Positions 1 to 9,144 of a DNA stretch of 64,000 nt are shown one piece after another (the first letter of the stretch is position 1; each line of letters opens with the position of its first letter). The notes below the pieces were generated by a model. It saw nothing but the letters and a program-made list of their open reading frames with translations. It searched no databases and had not been told where the DNA came from. The DNA comes from Planctomycetota bacterium. GTDB taxonomy: Bacteria; Planctomycetota; Phycisphaerae; WQYP01. The stretch is taken from contig JAKBMM010000004.1 of the NCBI GenBank assembly GCA_021831565.1, positions 17,120-81,119 on the forward strand, written 5' to 3'. Both the position numbers and the translations under genes were made by a program.

Positions 1-693
1 TACATCGGCGAGCAGACCGTCACGGCGTTCGTGAACGGGATGCCCAGGATGAAGGGTGCCGCCGTTACAGCCGCCCATCTGCCTTCCGGTTTTGATCGCG
101 GTGTGCTGCAAACCTGCGATGCCCTGGCACGCGTCCTGGAACACGGCATTGACGCCGTCACATTTGAGTCCCAGAGCGACCAGGCCGGCACGGCGTTCAC
201 GCTGGACGCGCCGCTACGGACCCGCGTGCGGGAATTGCTTGGTCAGCCCATTGACGTATCGAGCGCCGTGAAGACCGGGCGTCTGGAAGAACTAAACGGG
301 CATGGCGGGTTCACAGGCCGGCTGTGGGAAGCCGACGAAACCAAGTGGCTCTGCCACTTCAAGGAAGAACACCTCGAGCAGTTACCCGAGGCGTGGATGC
401 GCACGGTCCGCATTATTGGCCGGGCCATCGTCGAGGAGGGCAAGGAGCGGATTCTGGAAGTCGAATCCGTGTCCGTGCTCGATACCGAGCTCAGGGCCGG
501 AGGCGCGGCGGAGGCGGCGCCGTTCTGGAAATCTCTGTCCCTTGATGAGCTTGCCGAGAAACAGGGGATTGCCGCCGTTTCCGACTTGGACGAGATCAGC
601 GCCCTCTGGCCCATGGATGACGATCCGGACGAACTCTTGCGGCACATCCTCCGCGAACGCGGGGCGCGGCGCACGCTTGTGGAGGGAGGGTAG
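1..693 (+). CDS. hypothetical protein, 5' end off window; gene partner of the downstream PIN protein
   Basis: Frame is open from base 1 (YIGEQTVTAFVNGMPRM...); ends 6 bp before the PIN gene. Confidence 0.6.
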   Translation, partial: YIGEQTVTAFVNGMPRMKGAAVTAAHLPSGFDRGVLQTCDALARVLEHGIDAVTFESQSDQAGTAFTLDAPLRTRVRELLGQPIDVSSAVKTGRLEELNGHGGFTGRLWEADETKWLCHFKEEHLEQLPEAWMRTVRIIGRAIVEEGKERILEVESVSVLDTELRAGGAAEAAPFWKSLSLDELAEKQGIAAVSDLDEISALWPMDDDPDELLRHILRERGARRTLVEGG

Positions 694-699
694 CAGCAC

Positions 700-1137
700 A
701 TGAGTGTCGTGCTACTGGATACCAGTGTGACCAGTCTTCTGCACCCCAGGAAGAAGGCCGATGCACTGCGTGCCTGGTATGATCCACATATGCGCGGGCG
801 GACCCTGGCGATCAGTTTTCAGACCGTTGCCGAACTGTGGGACTGGGCCGAGAACAACAAATGGGGCGACAAGGCTCGTGAGGGGCTCGATGCTTTTGTC
901 CGGCGCTTCCTCGTCATCCCCTACGACTACGAACTGGCGAAAACCTGGGCGCGGGTCATGTCCTCCGCCAGGACCAACGGCCGTCGGCTTGAAGCCGGCG
1001 ATTGCTGGATCGCCGCAACGGCAGTTCATCGGGGGATTCCCCTGCTCACACATGACCGTCACATGGTCGGACGAACGATCAGCGGCCTTGACGTTGTCAC
1101 TTGCCTGGATTCGGAAGGCCGCGGGGACCGCCACTAA
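700..1137 (+). CDS. PIN-domain protein (VapC-like)
   Basis: N-terminal VVLLDTS, conserved E (TVAELWDW), EAGDCWIAATAVHRGIPLLTHDRH acidic pattern. Confidence 0.8.
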   Translation: MSVVLLDTSVTSLLHPRKKADALRAWYDPHMRGRTLAISFQTVAELWDWAENNKWGDKAREGLDAFVRRFLVIPYDYELAKTWARVMSSARTNGRRLEAGDCWIAATAVHRGIPLLTHDRHMVGRTISGLDVVTCLDSEGRGDRH

Positions 1138-1228
1138 TTTTCACAACCCCGGCACCGTTTGTCCGCCATGGCAGGCCGGCACCGGTACCGAAGCCCTGCC
1201 CAGCGGATCAGAAGAAAACCGCCACACA

Positions 1229-1290
1229 CCCCCCGAACGCCGCTGCGCCGCGAAAAAATAGAGCAGGTGAACAGGTGAGCAGTAGAGCAC
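1229..1290. repeat. ~61 bp intergenic direct repeat, copy 1
   Basis: ccccccgaacgccgctgcgccgcgaaaaaatagagcaggtgaacaggtgagcagtagagcac; near-identical to 1335-1395. Confidence 0.85.
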
Positions 1291-1334
1291 AAGGAAAATG
1301 ATGCAATAATTTGGCGGTTGCGGCCCCGCCAACG

Positions 1335-1395
1335 CCCCCCGAACGCGGCTGCGCCGCGAGAAAATAGAGCAGGTGAACAGGTGAGAGTAGAGCAC
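1335..1395. repeat. ~61 bp intergenic direct repeat, copy 2
   Basis: ccccccgaacgcggctgcgccgcgagaaaatagagcaggtgaacaggtgagagtagagcac; contains hairpin CGCGGC-TGC-GCCGCG. Confidence 0.85.
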
Positions 1396-1570
1396 GCGGT
1401 CGTTCTGCGCCCCCATGCCCACCGGCAGGCAGGCGTTGCGCCGCGCGTACCTCATTGGGTCTGGCCAAGGCGCTGGTGGCGCTTTATCCTGTCGCTGGTC
1501 AAGAGAAGCGCCTCGCGGGCGCGATGCCGGTATCGAGGTAACCGGCGGGTAGAATGGAAAATTGGTAACC

Positions 1571-1912
1571 ATGCCTACGGCAAGAAAGAAGACGCCCGGC
1601 GTTAACGCCCAGATACGCGCCATGGTGCGGCGGATCGTCGATCGCTTCGGCCCGGAGCAGGTGATCCTGTTTGGTTCACACGCGCGGGGCCAGGCCGGAC
1701 CCGACAGCGACGTGGATTTGCTGGTGGTCATGGAGGTGGAAGGGTCCAAACGGCTCCAGCGGCTGCAAATCCGGATGGCGTTGCATGACTTCCGGGTAGC
1801 CAAAGACATTCTTCTGGCAAGCCCGCGGGAATTCGCCTGGCGCAAGGACGCCCTGGGGACAATGGAGCAACCGGCATTTCAGGAAGGAAAAGTGCTCTAT
1901 CCCCGCCGATGA
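1571..1912 (+). CDS. MNT-type nucleotidyltransferase domain protein
   Basis: VILFGSHARGQAGPDSDVDLLVVME = GSxARGxxxxxSDxDLLV motif. Confidence 0.8.
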   Translation: MPTARKKTPGVNAQIRAMVRRIVDRFGPEQVILFGSHARGQAGPDSDVDLLVVMEVEGSKRLQRLQIRMALHDFRVAKDILLASPREFAWRKDALGTMEQPAFQEGKVLYPRR

Positions 1913-1997
1913 AGCTGGCGCTTCCCAGGCGCGGCTCTGGGTGGAGAAGGCCGAGCACGACCTGACCAGAACATGGTTTCGTCCTGTATCCGCGTAA
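1893..1997 (+). pseudogene. HEPN-domain gene fragment
   Basis: Frame overlapping the MNT stop reads ...EAGASQARLWVEKAEHDLTRTWFRPVSA*; WVxKAEHDL is a typical HEPN N-terminus, then it stops. Confidence 0.55.
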
Positions 1998-2129
1998 TCC
2001 TGGCAATCCGTGGTTAAGTGGTTCCCGAAATATTTCTTGGCGCTCTTGGCCGCTGGGCGGTTCAAAACCATGTCTTGGCGGCTCCCAATCGGAAGCCCGA
2101 GGTTGCAATTCACAACGAGCGGATATATT

Positions 2130-2159
2130 TTACATTTGGCAATATACGCCGCAATGTAA
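2130..2159. promoter_or_regulatory. putative MarR operator
   Basis: TTACATTtGGC-aatatac-GCCgcAATGTAA imperfect dyad 18 bp upstream of the MarR gene. Confidence 0.4.
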
Positions 2160-2177
2160 TTTTTTTATGGAGTGATT

Positions 2178-2672
2178 ATGACGGCGTCCCAGGAAGAATC
2201 GTTACAAAAAATGGCCGAGTCCATGTTCGCGCTGGCTAAAATGGCGTGGCGCCAGCGCCTGGCCTCGCGCCAGCGGGACGAAGAGGAACTTTCCGAATCG
2301 CAGTTCCTTACCCTGGACTTGTTGATCACGCGCGACAAGCCCCAGACGGTCGGCGATGTGATGCGGGCGATTCACGTGGCGCCGGCGCAAATGTCGCGCG
2401 TCATCCGGTCGTTGGAAAACGACTTCGCCAGCCCGCTGATTCGTTGCGAACTTAACCAGCGGGATAAAAGAAAAATCGATGTGCATCTGACCGCCGCGGG
2501 CCGCAATGCTTACGAGCAATTCCGCGACGCCCGGTTGCGCAGGTCGCGGGAAATTCTCGCCGGACTCTCGGAGCGGGACCGAATCGACTTTGTGCGCATC
2601 TGCGGTCAGATGCGGAAGCTCTATGCCAAGGCGGAGCAAGGGGGGCAAGATGAATCGCCGCCCTCCACGTAA
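2178..2672 (+). CDS. MarR family transcriptional regulator
   Basis: wHTH pattern ...LSESQFLTLDLLITRDKPQTVGDVMRAIHVAPAQMSRVIRSLE... Confidence 0.8.
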   Translation: MTASQEESLQKMAESMFALAKMAWRQRLASRQRDEEELSESQFLTLDLLITRDKPQTVGDVMRAIHVAPAQMSRVIRSLENDFASPLIRCELNQRDKRKIDVHLTAAGRNAYEQFRDARLRRSREILAGLSERDRIDFVRICGQMRKLYAKAEQGGQDESPPST

Positions 2673-2875
2673 TAGTGAAGGGCGATGGGGGGGGATACTC
2701 CTGAAAAATCAACCACCTCCGCCAGGCGGCGGTTTATGCGCCTGTCCGCCTCCGCCCTGAATTCCGCGGCGGGCCGGCGTCCGGGCGAAACAATCCGCTA
2801 AACGCCCGTTTATTCCCAAAGTTTCCGATAGTGTCGGGATTTCACAAACGTCCGGCATGATTACAATGGCCGACC

Positions 2876-3931
2876 ATGAAACATACACACTTCCCGTCAT
2901 CGAGTCCTTGGACGTTGGGAGCCGTTCTGGTTCTTGTTACCCTGGCGGGATGCGCCGCGCCGACCGCGCCGCCGCTTTGGCCGACGGGGCTTAACGCCGC
3001 CCAACGCCGCCAACTGGCCGCGGCTCCCCTGGTGGTTCGCGCCTGGCCGCATGGGCCGCGGGACGGAGCCATCATTGAGAATGATCATTACCATGTTTAC
3101 ACCACCATCGAAAACCCTCTCCAACGCCGGCTGATCATCCGCGTGCTGGATGCCGCGTATGCCCGCTTTCTGAGACTTGTGCCGGATGCCCGTCCACCGC
3201 GACCGCTGCTTGGTTACGTGTTTCGCAATCGCCGGCAATGGGCGCGATTTACCCGGAAAACCACCGGCGGCATGGCTTGTCTATACCTGCGCATCCGCGC
3301 CGGCGGATATGAGCGAACCGGCGTATTCGCCCTCTGGCGCACCACTGTGCCGGAGATGCTTAGCGTCCTGGCGCACGAGGCGTGGCATCAGTTGAGCTTT
3401 ACGGCTTTGAAAAACCATCTGCCGGCCTGGCTCGACGAAGGCCTGGCCACGCAAAACGAGGCGATGCGATGGCGCGACGGTCGGCCGCAATTTACACCCC
3501 GGCGCAACCAGCCGCGTTGGCTGGCGTTGCGGTTCGCCATGGCGAACCGCCGTCTGCTGCCGTTGCGGGAACTGGTCGTTACCCAGGCCGGCGACGTAAT
3601 TGTTCAATCATCGACTGATATACAGACATACTATGCCGAGGTCTGGTCGCTCCTGCTGTATCTGGAACACAGCCGCTACCGGGGCGATCTGCTGGGCCTG
3701 CTGGAGGCCGCGCGGCGGGGCAAGCTGGCGGCTTTTCTGGATCATACGGGTCTGACGCCGCGGCAAATCGCCGATGAAAGCGTACGCTGGAACAGCCTCG
3801 CCGGCATCATTCTGCTGCGGGCCTTTTTCTGTGAGCATGTCCACCGGCTGCAGCGCCGTTATCTGGCTTTTATCCGCCGCCTGACCCGGGTGTGGCCGCC
3901 GGCGGCGGGGAACTCTGATCCTATCTATTGA
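2876..3931 (+). CDS. lipoprotein with HExxH-like peptidase motif (DUF1570-like)
   Basis: Lipobox LVTLAGC; LAHEAWHQLSF...LPAWLDEGLAT. Confidence 0.65.
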   Translation: MKHTHFPSSSPWTLGAVLVLVTLAGCAAPTAPPLWPTGLNAAQRRQLAAAPLVVRAWPHGPRDGAIIENDHYHVYTTIENPLQRRLIIRVLDAAYARFLRLVPDARPPRPLLGYVFRNRRQWARFTRKTTGGMACLYLRIRAGGYERTGVFALWRTTVPEMLSVLAHEAWHQLSFTALKNHLPAWLDEGLATQNEAMRWRDGRPQFTPRRNQPRWLALRFAMANRRLLPLRELVVTQAGDVIVQSSTDIQTYYAEVWSLLLYLEHSRYRGDLLGLLEAARRGKLAAFLDHTGLTPRQIADESVRWNSLAGIILLRAFFCEHVHRLQRRYLAFIRRLTRVWPPAAGNSDPIY

Positions 3932-3946
3932 TATATGCTATAAGAT

Positions 3947-4954
3947 ATGGCCAAGTATACTATTGTTATGAGCCTTGTCCCCTGGCTGATTCTTGCAGCG
4001 GCCATGGCCGCCGTGCTGCTGGCGGACCGGCTGGCGCGGCGGCGCCTGCCGGCAGCGGCGCTGTCGGCGGTCTGGCTTGGCGCCATCCCGGTGGGCATCG
4101 CCCTGGGTTTCGGCGTGTGGCTGCACTTGGCGTACGCGGGTCATTGGTTCGGCCTGGTCGGCGGAAAAATTTCCGCGCTGGGTCCGCACTCCCGCCGGCC
4201 CATGCTGGAATACACCGCCGGTTACCTGCTGGAACTGAGTCTTAGCGCCGACAACATCATGCTGCTGGTGCTGCTGATACGCAGTTTCAACGTGCCTCTG
4301 GCCAGTCAGGGGTTCGTCCTGTTCTGGGCGATTCTGGGGTCAATGATTCTACGCACGGCGTTGATTCTCACGGGTCTGGCGCTGTTGCTGAAAATTCCCG
4401 CGCTGCTCTACGCCATGGGCTTGTTTGTGCTGGCGGCGGGCATCGCCATGTTCTTTGAAACCGACGGAGAAGAACGCCTCGGCCAATGGCTGATTCGCCT
4501 GCTTTCCCGCCGCCTTCCCGTGCAGGACGCTTACGAAGGGCGGCGACTGATCGTCCGCCGTGCCGGCCGCCGTTATGCCACGCCGCTGTTGATCGTGCTG
4601 GTGTTGCTCGCGGTCATGGATATGGTTTTTGCGCTGGATTCCATTCCGGCGATTTTCGGCATCACGCGCGATCCATTGATCGTGGTCAGCAGCAACCTTT
4701 TCGCCGTGCTGGCCTTGCAGTCGCTTTTTTTTATCCTGGCGCCCCTGGTGGACCGGCTGCGCTACCTGCAAACCGGCCTGGCGGTTATTCTGCTTTTTAT
4801 CGCTTTGAAAATTTTGCTGGCCCCATTGGCCCGCCTGGTCGGATATCGCGGTCATCCCCACATCGGCACCGGCGGGGCGCTGGCTTTCATCAGCGCGGTT
4901 CTGGCGGCGGCCATTCTGGCTTCGCTGCTGAACCCGAAACGCGCCAATTCCTAG
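3947..4954 (+). CDS. TerC/Alx family integral membrane protein
   Basis: LSLSADNIMLLVLLIRSF, VMDMVFALDSIPAIFGITRDPLIVVSSNLFAVLALQSLFF. Confidence 0.9.
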   Translation: MAKYTIVMSLVPWLILAAAMAAVLLADRLARRRLPAAALSAVWLGAIPVGIALGFGVWLHLAYAGHWFGLVGGKISALGPHSRRPMLEYTAGYLLELSLSADNIMLLVLLIRSFNVPLASQGFVLFWAILGSMILRTALILTGLALLLKIPALLYAMGLFVLAAGIAMFFETDGEERLGQWLIRLLSRRLPVQDAYEGRRLIVRRAGRRYATPLLIVLVLLAVMDMVFALDSIPAIFGITRDPLIVVSSNLFAVLALQSLFFILAPLVDRLRYLQTGLAVILLFIALKILLAPLARLVGYRGHPHIGTGGALAFISAVLAAAILASLLNPKRANS

Positions 4955-5799
4955 CGCACGTTCATCGGCACGAATACCAGCACGGTTTCGCGCGGCGGCA
5001 CGTGTTGCGGCCGCGAAAGAAACGCCGAGCCGACGGACAGAGGCCGGCCGCGGGGATCGGACGGCGCGATTACCAGAAACCGCCGGGGAGGGATGGCCAC
5101 GGAAATCCGCAAGCGGGTGAACACGCGCTGCAGGGGCCGGACGCCTCGCACGATTCCCAGCGCCAAAGGTCCCCGCCGAAATGTGACCGTGCCAAGATTG
5201 ACCGCCGGTTCTATCTGCACAATCGTAGCGGGTATTTTACGGTTCTCGTGCGCCGCCAGAAGAATCACATCATCGCAGTTGCGATAGGTGCGAACCACCA
5301 AACCGCCGGGAAGCGTGTGATACACTAGGATTTCCCGCCGCACGTTGGGCCGGACGACCAGCGCGACGGATCGTACACCGTTCACCTGGCAATAAATGCG
5401 CTGGTTGGTCGAACCGGGCTTGTTGATGAGTTTGACGATCTTTTTCCAGACGGAAAATGTCGCCGTCCCGGCGCGAAGTCCGTTGGCGCTCAACCAGGCG
5501 GTGGTTTTGCCGGAAGCGACATTATGCTCCAGCATGCTCCAGACCTTCTGATTGGCGCTGAAAGTTCCCAGCGGCAGGGTCAGCCGCAGCACCTGGATTT
5601 CCGTCGGTGGTTGAAACGGCTGGGGGGCGGGGCGCGCGGCCGCCGGTCCCGTGGCGGTGGGCGGCGGCAAAGGACGGTCCAGCGACACGATCAACCGTTT
5701 ACGCTTTACCGCGCATCCGCCCGGCAGGATAAGGATGGCCGCGAGCAAAGCCGGGAAAAGCCAAGGTACGGCGGCCGTGAACCGCCGGATTGTTTTCAT
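4951..5799 (-). CDS. hypothetical lipoprotein
   Basis: MKTIRRFTAAVPWLFPALLAAILILPGGCAVKRKR signal/lipobox; start chosen at MKT. Confidence 0.55.
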   Translation of the reverse strand: MKTIRRFTAAVPWLFPALLAAILILPGGCAVKRKRLIVSLDRPLPPPTATGPAAARPAPQPFQPPTEIQVLRLTLPLGTFSANQKVWSMLEHNVASGKTTAWLSANGLRAGTATFSVWKKIVKLINKPGSTNQRIYCQVNGVRSVALVVRPNVRREILVYHTLPGGLVVRTYRNCDDVILLAAHENRKIPATIVQIEPAVNLGTVTFRRGPLALGIVRGVRPLQRVFTRLRISVAIPPRRFLVIAPSDPRGRPLSVGSAFLSRPQHVPPRETVLVFVPMNVR

Positions 5800-5855
5800 A
5801 TCCGGCATCATACAATTCGGCGGGCGAACCAGGAAATGGATACGCCGGGCGCCCG

Positions 5856-6302
5856 TCACGGCGAAAAATCGAAGGGGTTCTTGCCGTCCGCACCGGAGGC
5901 GAGGTGGGCGAGGATTTTTTCCGCCGCGCGCAGCAATTGCCGCAGCAGATGGTCGCGTTGTTTTTGCTCCGCCGGCGGGGCGCCCGGCCGGTCCGCCGCG
6001 TCCTCTCCCGCCACCGTCCACGGATCAACGACGGCGGCGTCCGGGAGTTCGCCCGCCCGGCGGCTTTCCGACACCTGCGTTTCCCGGCTCCGCCGCTGCA
6101 ACAGCTCCAGAATCCGCCGCGCCAGTTCCCGGCGATCCCCGGCGGCCAAAGGATCGCCCTGCCGGCGCAGCGCGTCATCAATGCGTCCGGCGAACGCCTC
6201 CGCGTGCGCTGCCGATTCTTCGGATGCATGCGAATGGTCCGGGACCGGAGCATATCTCGGCCGATGCCGGTAGCCCTCGCGCTCAGACGGACGGATGTTC
6301 AA
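5856..6302 (-). CDS. hypothetical protein in phage-like cluster
   Basis: Collinear with the phage-like genes upstream on the minus strand. Confidence 0.4.
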   Translation of the reverse strand: MNIRPSEREGYRHRPRYAPVPDHSHASEESAAHAEAFAGRIDDALRRQGDPLAAGDRRELARRILELLQRRSRETQVSESRRAGELPDAAVVDPWTVAGEDAADRPGAPPAEQKQRDHLLRQLLRAAEKILAHLASGADGKNPFDFSP

Positions 6303-6315
6303 GCTGTTGCTCCGC

Positions 6316-6702
6316 TTACGAATTCAACCATGTTTTTGTGTATGCTCCGACCGACGCCACCTCGGCGGTGAACACGCTGACCCGCCCCACCCGCAAGCGC
6401 ACGCGAAACCGGGTGATGTTGAAGTTGCCGCTGATGAGGCAACCGGCGGCGGCGGTGAAAACGATCGGTACGGCGGCGTGCATGACGGCCAGGCCGGGAT
6501 CGTCGCCGGTGAGCCAGCCGAGGACGGACCCCCGCAAACGCAGCCCGGTGAGCACGCCGGCGCCGTAACCGGCGTCATCAAATGATTCCGAATCCTGCTC
6601 ACGAAAATCCTCCTCCAACTGGGCGTCATAAATATTGGCGGTGACTCCCGGCGGGAGCGTAACCGCCGCCGTGAGACCGGATAATGGTGCGGTATGGGCC
6701 AT
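6316..6702 (-). CDS. hypothetical phage tail-like protein
   Basis: Position after a tail-terminator-like gene; APLSGLTAAVTLPPGVTANIYDAQLEEDF... Confidence 0.4.
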   Translation of the reverse strand: MAHTAPLSGLTAAVTLPPGVTANIYDAQLEEDFREQDSESFDDAGYGAGVLTGLRLRGSVLGWLTGDDPGLAVMHAAVPIVFTAAAGCLISGNFNITRFRVRLRVGRVSVFTAEVASVGAYTKTWLNS

Positions 6703-6862
6703 GGAAATATTCTCCGGAAGGTTTTTTCGCCGGCGCGGTCGCGGCGGCGGGCGGAGCCGCGGGTCCCCTTTCGATTTTCACTCCCTCGTACCGCGTGGGG
6801 CGCGGGCTTCCACGCAAGATTGCCGGCGCCGGCGGGCAATTACCCAGCTGCGGACAGCCGGG

Positions 6863-7291
6863 CTACACTCCCGCGGCGTTGAACACGCTGCATATCAACC
6901 GGACATCGACACGGTAAACCTCGTTGTTGGCGGAGTCGAAACCCGCCCGAACGGGCCGCGACGCCGCTATCTGCCGGCAATCCAGAAGCGTCCCGGCGGA
7001 CAGCGCGAAACTCGCCGCGTCCAGGAGAACCGTCAACCGGTCCGCCAGCGTCAGCGCCGTCGCGAGACTTTCGGCAATGACGGAGATATCGACTGCGGCA
7101 TGGGTGATGCGATCCCCGGCAAAATCATGTTCGCTTTTCTCCGCGCCCGCGGCGAAGCGTAACGTGATAAAAGGCATCCGGGCGTTTTCCGGCGCTTCGC
7201 CCAGATACATTGACGGCGCGGTTCCGGCGATTTGCGCCAAGGCGGTGTCGGAACCGACGCGGGTCAGCAAGGCTTCCAGCAGCGCCTGCAT
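6863..7291 (-). CDS. phage tail terminator/completion-like protein (DUF3168-like)
   Basis: MQALLEALLTRVGSDTALAQIAG...MPFITLRFAAGAEKSEHDFAGDRITHAAVDISVIAES... Confidence 0.55.
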   Translation of the reverse strand: MQALLEALLTRVGSDTALAQIAGTAPSMYLGEAPENARMPFITLRFAAGAEKSEHDFAGDRITHAAVDISVIAESLATALTLADRLTVLLDAASFALSAGTLLDCRQIAASRPVRAGFDSANNEVYRVDVRLICSVFNAAGV

Positions 7292-7304
7292 GTGGCACCC
7301 CCGT

Positions 7305-7652
7305 TCAACTGTTCACCACGGGATCCTGCGGCGCGAGCCTTGCTGCGTAAATCGCCCAGCTCTGGTCGCGGTCGCCCAAATTGCTCACGAACTGCACGTG
7401 GTAATAAGCGTTTCCATCGAACAGACGATCGCCGAACTGTGCCCCGATTTCCTCACTGAGCATCAGCACATGTGTAACCGCCAGGCCGCGGCGATCCAGT
7501 TCGTCCAGGCGCCGGGCGCGGTAAGTCAAAATAGCCGCCGGAACATCCATGGCGATGGTTTGCCATTGGCGGATCACTTCGCCATTCGGACCGGCGCCGG
7601 CAATGGCCCGCTGGAGGCTGATTTGCCGGCGGCATAACAACGGCAGGCTCAT
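7305..7652 (-). CDS. phage head closure-like protein
   Basis: Size and position; QRAIAGAGPNGEVIRQWQTIAMDVPAAILTYRARRLDELDRRGLAVTHVLML. Confidence 0.45.
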   Translation of the reverse strand: MSLPLLCRRQISLQRAIAGAGPNGEVIRQWQTIAMDVPAAILTYRARRLDELDRRGLAVTHVLMLSEEIGAQFGDRLFDGNAYYHVQFVSNLGDRDQSWAIYAARLAPQDPVVNS

Positions 7653-8482
7653 ACGATCACGTCCCGATAGCTATCCAGAATCACCTTGATTTCCGGTGTA
7701 AAGATCAGTTCACCGGCGCGGATTACGTATTCGTAGCCGACTGTTTTGCCCTGCGATTCACGCTGTTTGCTCAAATCCGGCTGATTGAGCAGATTTCCGA
7801 TGGCCAGGGCCACGGCCAGTTGGAGGTCCGGCGGGATCAGGGCGCCGGTGATCTGGCAGCCGGCGGCATGGGCATCGGCGAAGGTGGCCGTGAAACTTGC
7901 TCCATTGGTCGCCGCAACGCTCAGAGTTTCCTGGTGGGCTTGGCCGGGATCGACGATCAAACCGGTTCCCGCCGTGATCGCCCAGGGCTGGCCGTTGAAA
8001 AATCCGCTCATGGCGGCCGGCGTGACGGAACTGACGCCCGCGGCAATAGCCGCGGCGCTGCTGGTCAGAAAGCCGAAACCGGCGTTGTAATCCACCAGGA
8101 CGGCATTCAAACCCGCGTTGGGAAACCAGCCCGTCGGGCCATAGAGGCCGGAAAAGTTGCCGGTAAACCGCGGCTGGAAGCTGATTCGCCCGATGCCTGG
8201 CCGCAGATCGAACTGATCCGGCGTATAAGAGATGGGATTGGCGCCGGTGGGAAAAAGCGTCAGGGCGTTCAGGGCCAGCACCGGAGTGCGACGGAGCATC
8301 AGGAACGGCTGATCGGCGGCGTCATAATATTCCTGGTAGCGGCCGGGAACAAAATCACGCCGGCAATAACGCTCCACCGCGCCGCTGACGGCGGAAATGA
8401 GACTCGCCAGCATGGCGACGCTGACGCCGCCCGCCGCCTTCACGACGTTGTTGACGTAATCCTGTGTGACCAGATCGGCCAT
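7649..8482 (-). CDS. phage head-tail connector-like protein (gp6-like)
   Basis: AVERYCRRDFVPGRYQEYYDAADQPFLMLRRTPVLALNALTLFP; overlaps the next gene by 4 bp. Confidence 0.55.
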   Translation of the reverse strand: MADLVTQDYVNNVVKAAGGVSVAMLASLISAVSGAVERYCRRDFVPGRYQEYYDAADQPFLMLRRTPVLALNALTLFPTGANPISYTPDQFDLRPGIGRISFQPRFTGNFSGLYGPTGWFPNAGLNAVLVDYNAGFGFLTSSAAAIAAGVSSVTPAAMSGFFNGQPWAITAGTGLIVDPGQAHQETLSVAATNGASFTATFADAHAAGCQITGALIPPDLQLAVALAIGNLLNQPDLSKQRESQGKTVGYEYVIRAGELIFTPEIKVILDSYRDVIV

Positions 8483-8736
8483 GAAACAAGCTGTAGAGGC
8501 CGGATCCGGGTGATAATCGTTATACCGTATGCCACCCGCCGTGGGCGGGACGTATTTGCGAAAGACCGGGGTTTCTCCTAAAATGTTTGGGGTTGGCGTA
8601 GTTTGACGCCGCTATGGCTCTTCTGGCGTTTCATCGTTGTTTGCGTGGATATTTCCATGGCCAATTCCGTTCATTTTGAGCGACCTCCGCTGGCGCGTAT
8701 CTGGTACGTGAGCCAAGATGGACAAAATGTGATTCC

Positions 8737-9144
8737 ATGAGCATCATCGGCCACGGCATTGATCTGGTGGAAGTGGCCCGCATATCGGACATGATCCGGC
8801 GGCATGGCAATCGCTTCCTCCACCGCTGCTTCACTCCGGCGGAGCGGAAATATTGCCGGCGCTTCCGCGACGCCGCGCCGCATTTCGCCGGGCGTTTCGC
8901 CGCCAAGGAGGCGATTGTCAAAGCGTTGGGAACGGGTTTGAGCGGAAAAATTTCCTGGACCGAAATGGAAATTCTACCGGATGCACAGGGCAAACCGGTG
9001 CCGGCGTTCACCGGCCACACGCGGCGGCTCGCCGCGGCGCTGGGTATAACAAAATGGCATATTTCAATTTCTCACACGCTGGAACACGCCATGGCCAGCG
9101 CCCTCGCCGAAGCATCATGGGAAGTTACCCATGCACCAGCTTGA
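8737..9144 (+). CDS. acpS: holo-[acyl-carrier-protein] synthase
   Basis: GHGIDLVEVARISDMIRRHG, FAAKEAIVKALGTG, HISISHTLEHAMASA. Confidence 0.93.
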   Translation: MSIIGHGIDLVEVARISDMIRRHGNRFLHRCFTPAERKYCRRFRDAAPHFAGRFAAKEAIVKALGTGLSGKISWTEMEILPDAQGKPVPAFTGHTRRLAAALGITKWHISISHTLEHAMASALAEASWEVTHAPA

